A stretch of DNA of 5,519 nucleotides, taken from Bacteroidales bacterium UBA2632 (GTDB taxonomy: Bacteria > Bacteroidota > Bacteroidia > Bacteroidales > Dysgonomonadaceae). The number at the start of each line of letters is the position of its first letter. Positions within the stretch are counted from its first letter, which is position 1. The notes beneath the pieces are model-generated. The model did not search any database and was not told where the DNA came from. It saw only the letters and a program-made list of their open reading frames with translations. The position numbers and the translations under genes were made by a program. The stretch lies in the NCBI GenBank assembly GCA_002359825.1, contig DENY01000021.1:16679-22197 (forward strand). Direction: 5' to 3'. Below are positions 5,509 through 5,519 of the stretch, piece after piece.

Positions 5509-5519
5509 ACTTTTATCAT

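Overview
The window looks like a low-GC chromosomal segment from a member of the Bacteroidota, probably Bacteroidales. Three things point there. The gene order DUF177 - rpmF - fabH, without plsX, is typical of that phylum. The promoter-like boxes match the Bacteroides TAnnTTTG (-7) type. The start codons lack Shine-Dalgarno sequences and sit behind A/T-rich leaders. All five complete genes and the one partial gene lie on the + strand. I see no sign of phage, transposase, CRISPR, rRNA or tRNA.

Left part (1-3454), carbohydrate metabolism. The 3' end of a 4-alpha-glucanotransferase gene (malQ, GH77) occupies 2-1102 and carries all three catalytic acidic residues. A 484-bp intergenic stretch follows (1103-1586). 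It is unusually rich in short hairpins with 4-nt loops and in a repeated element of about 21 nt that occurs in both orientations. It ends in a well-formed Bacteroides-type promoter. That promoter serves a small CBM9-like protein without a signal peptide (1587-2237). After 119 bp comes a kinase of the aminoglycoside-phosphotransferase fold that closely resembles Bifidobacterium N-acetylhexosamine 1-kinase NahK (2357-3454).

Right part (3455-5519), a housekeeping cluster. A TAnnTTTG box precedes a GTG-started DUF177/YceD-family protein with a long acidic tail (3569-4162). Ribosomal protein L32 (rpmF, 4221-4403) and 3-oxoacyl-ACP synthase III (fabH, 4501-5508) follow. A strong rho-independent terminator lies between rpmF and fabH and ends only about 20 bases before the fabH start. 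fabH is therefore probably expressed by read-through, or from a weak promoter upstream of the terminator.

No gene here forms an obviously new system; the proteins belong to recognisable families. The parts most worth a second look are the repeat- and hairpin-rich intergenic region, the terminator placed like an attenuator in front of fabH, and the unexplained role of the cytoplasmic CBM9-like protein beside a sugar kinase.
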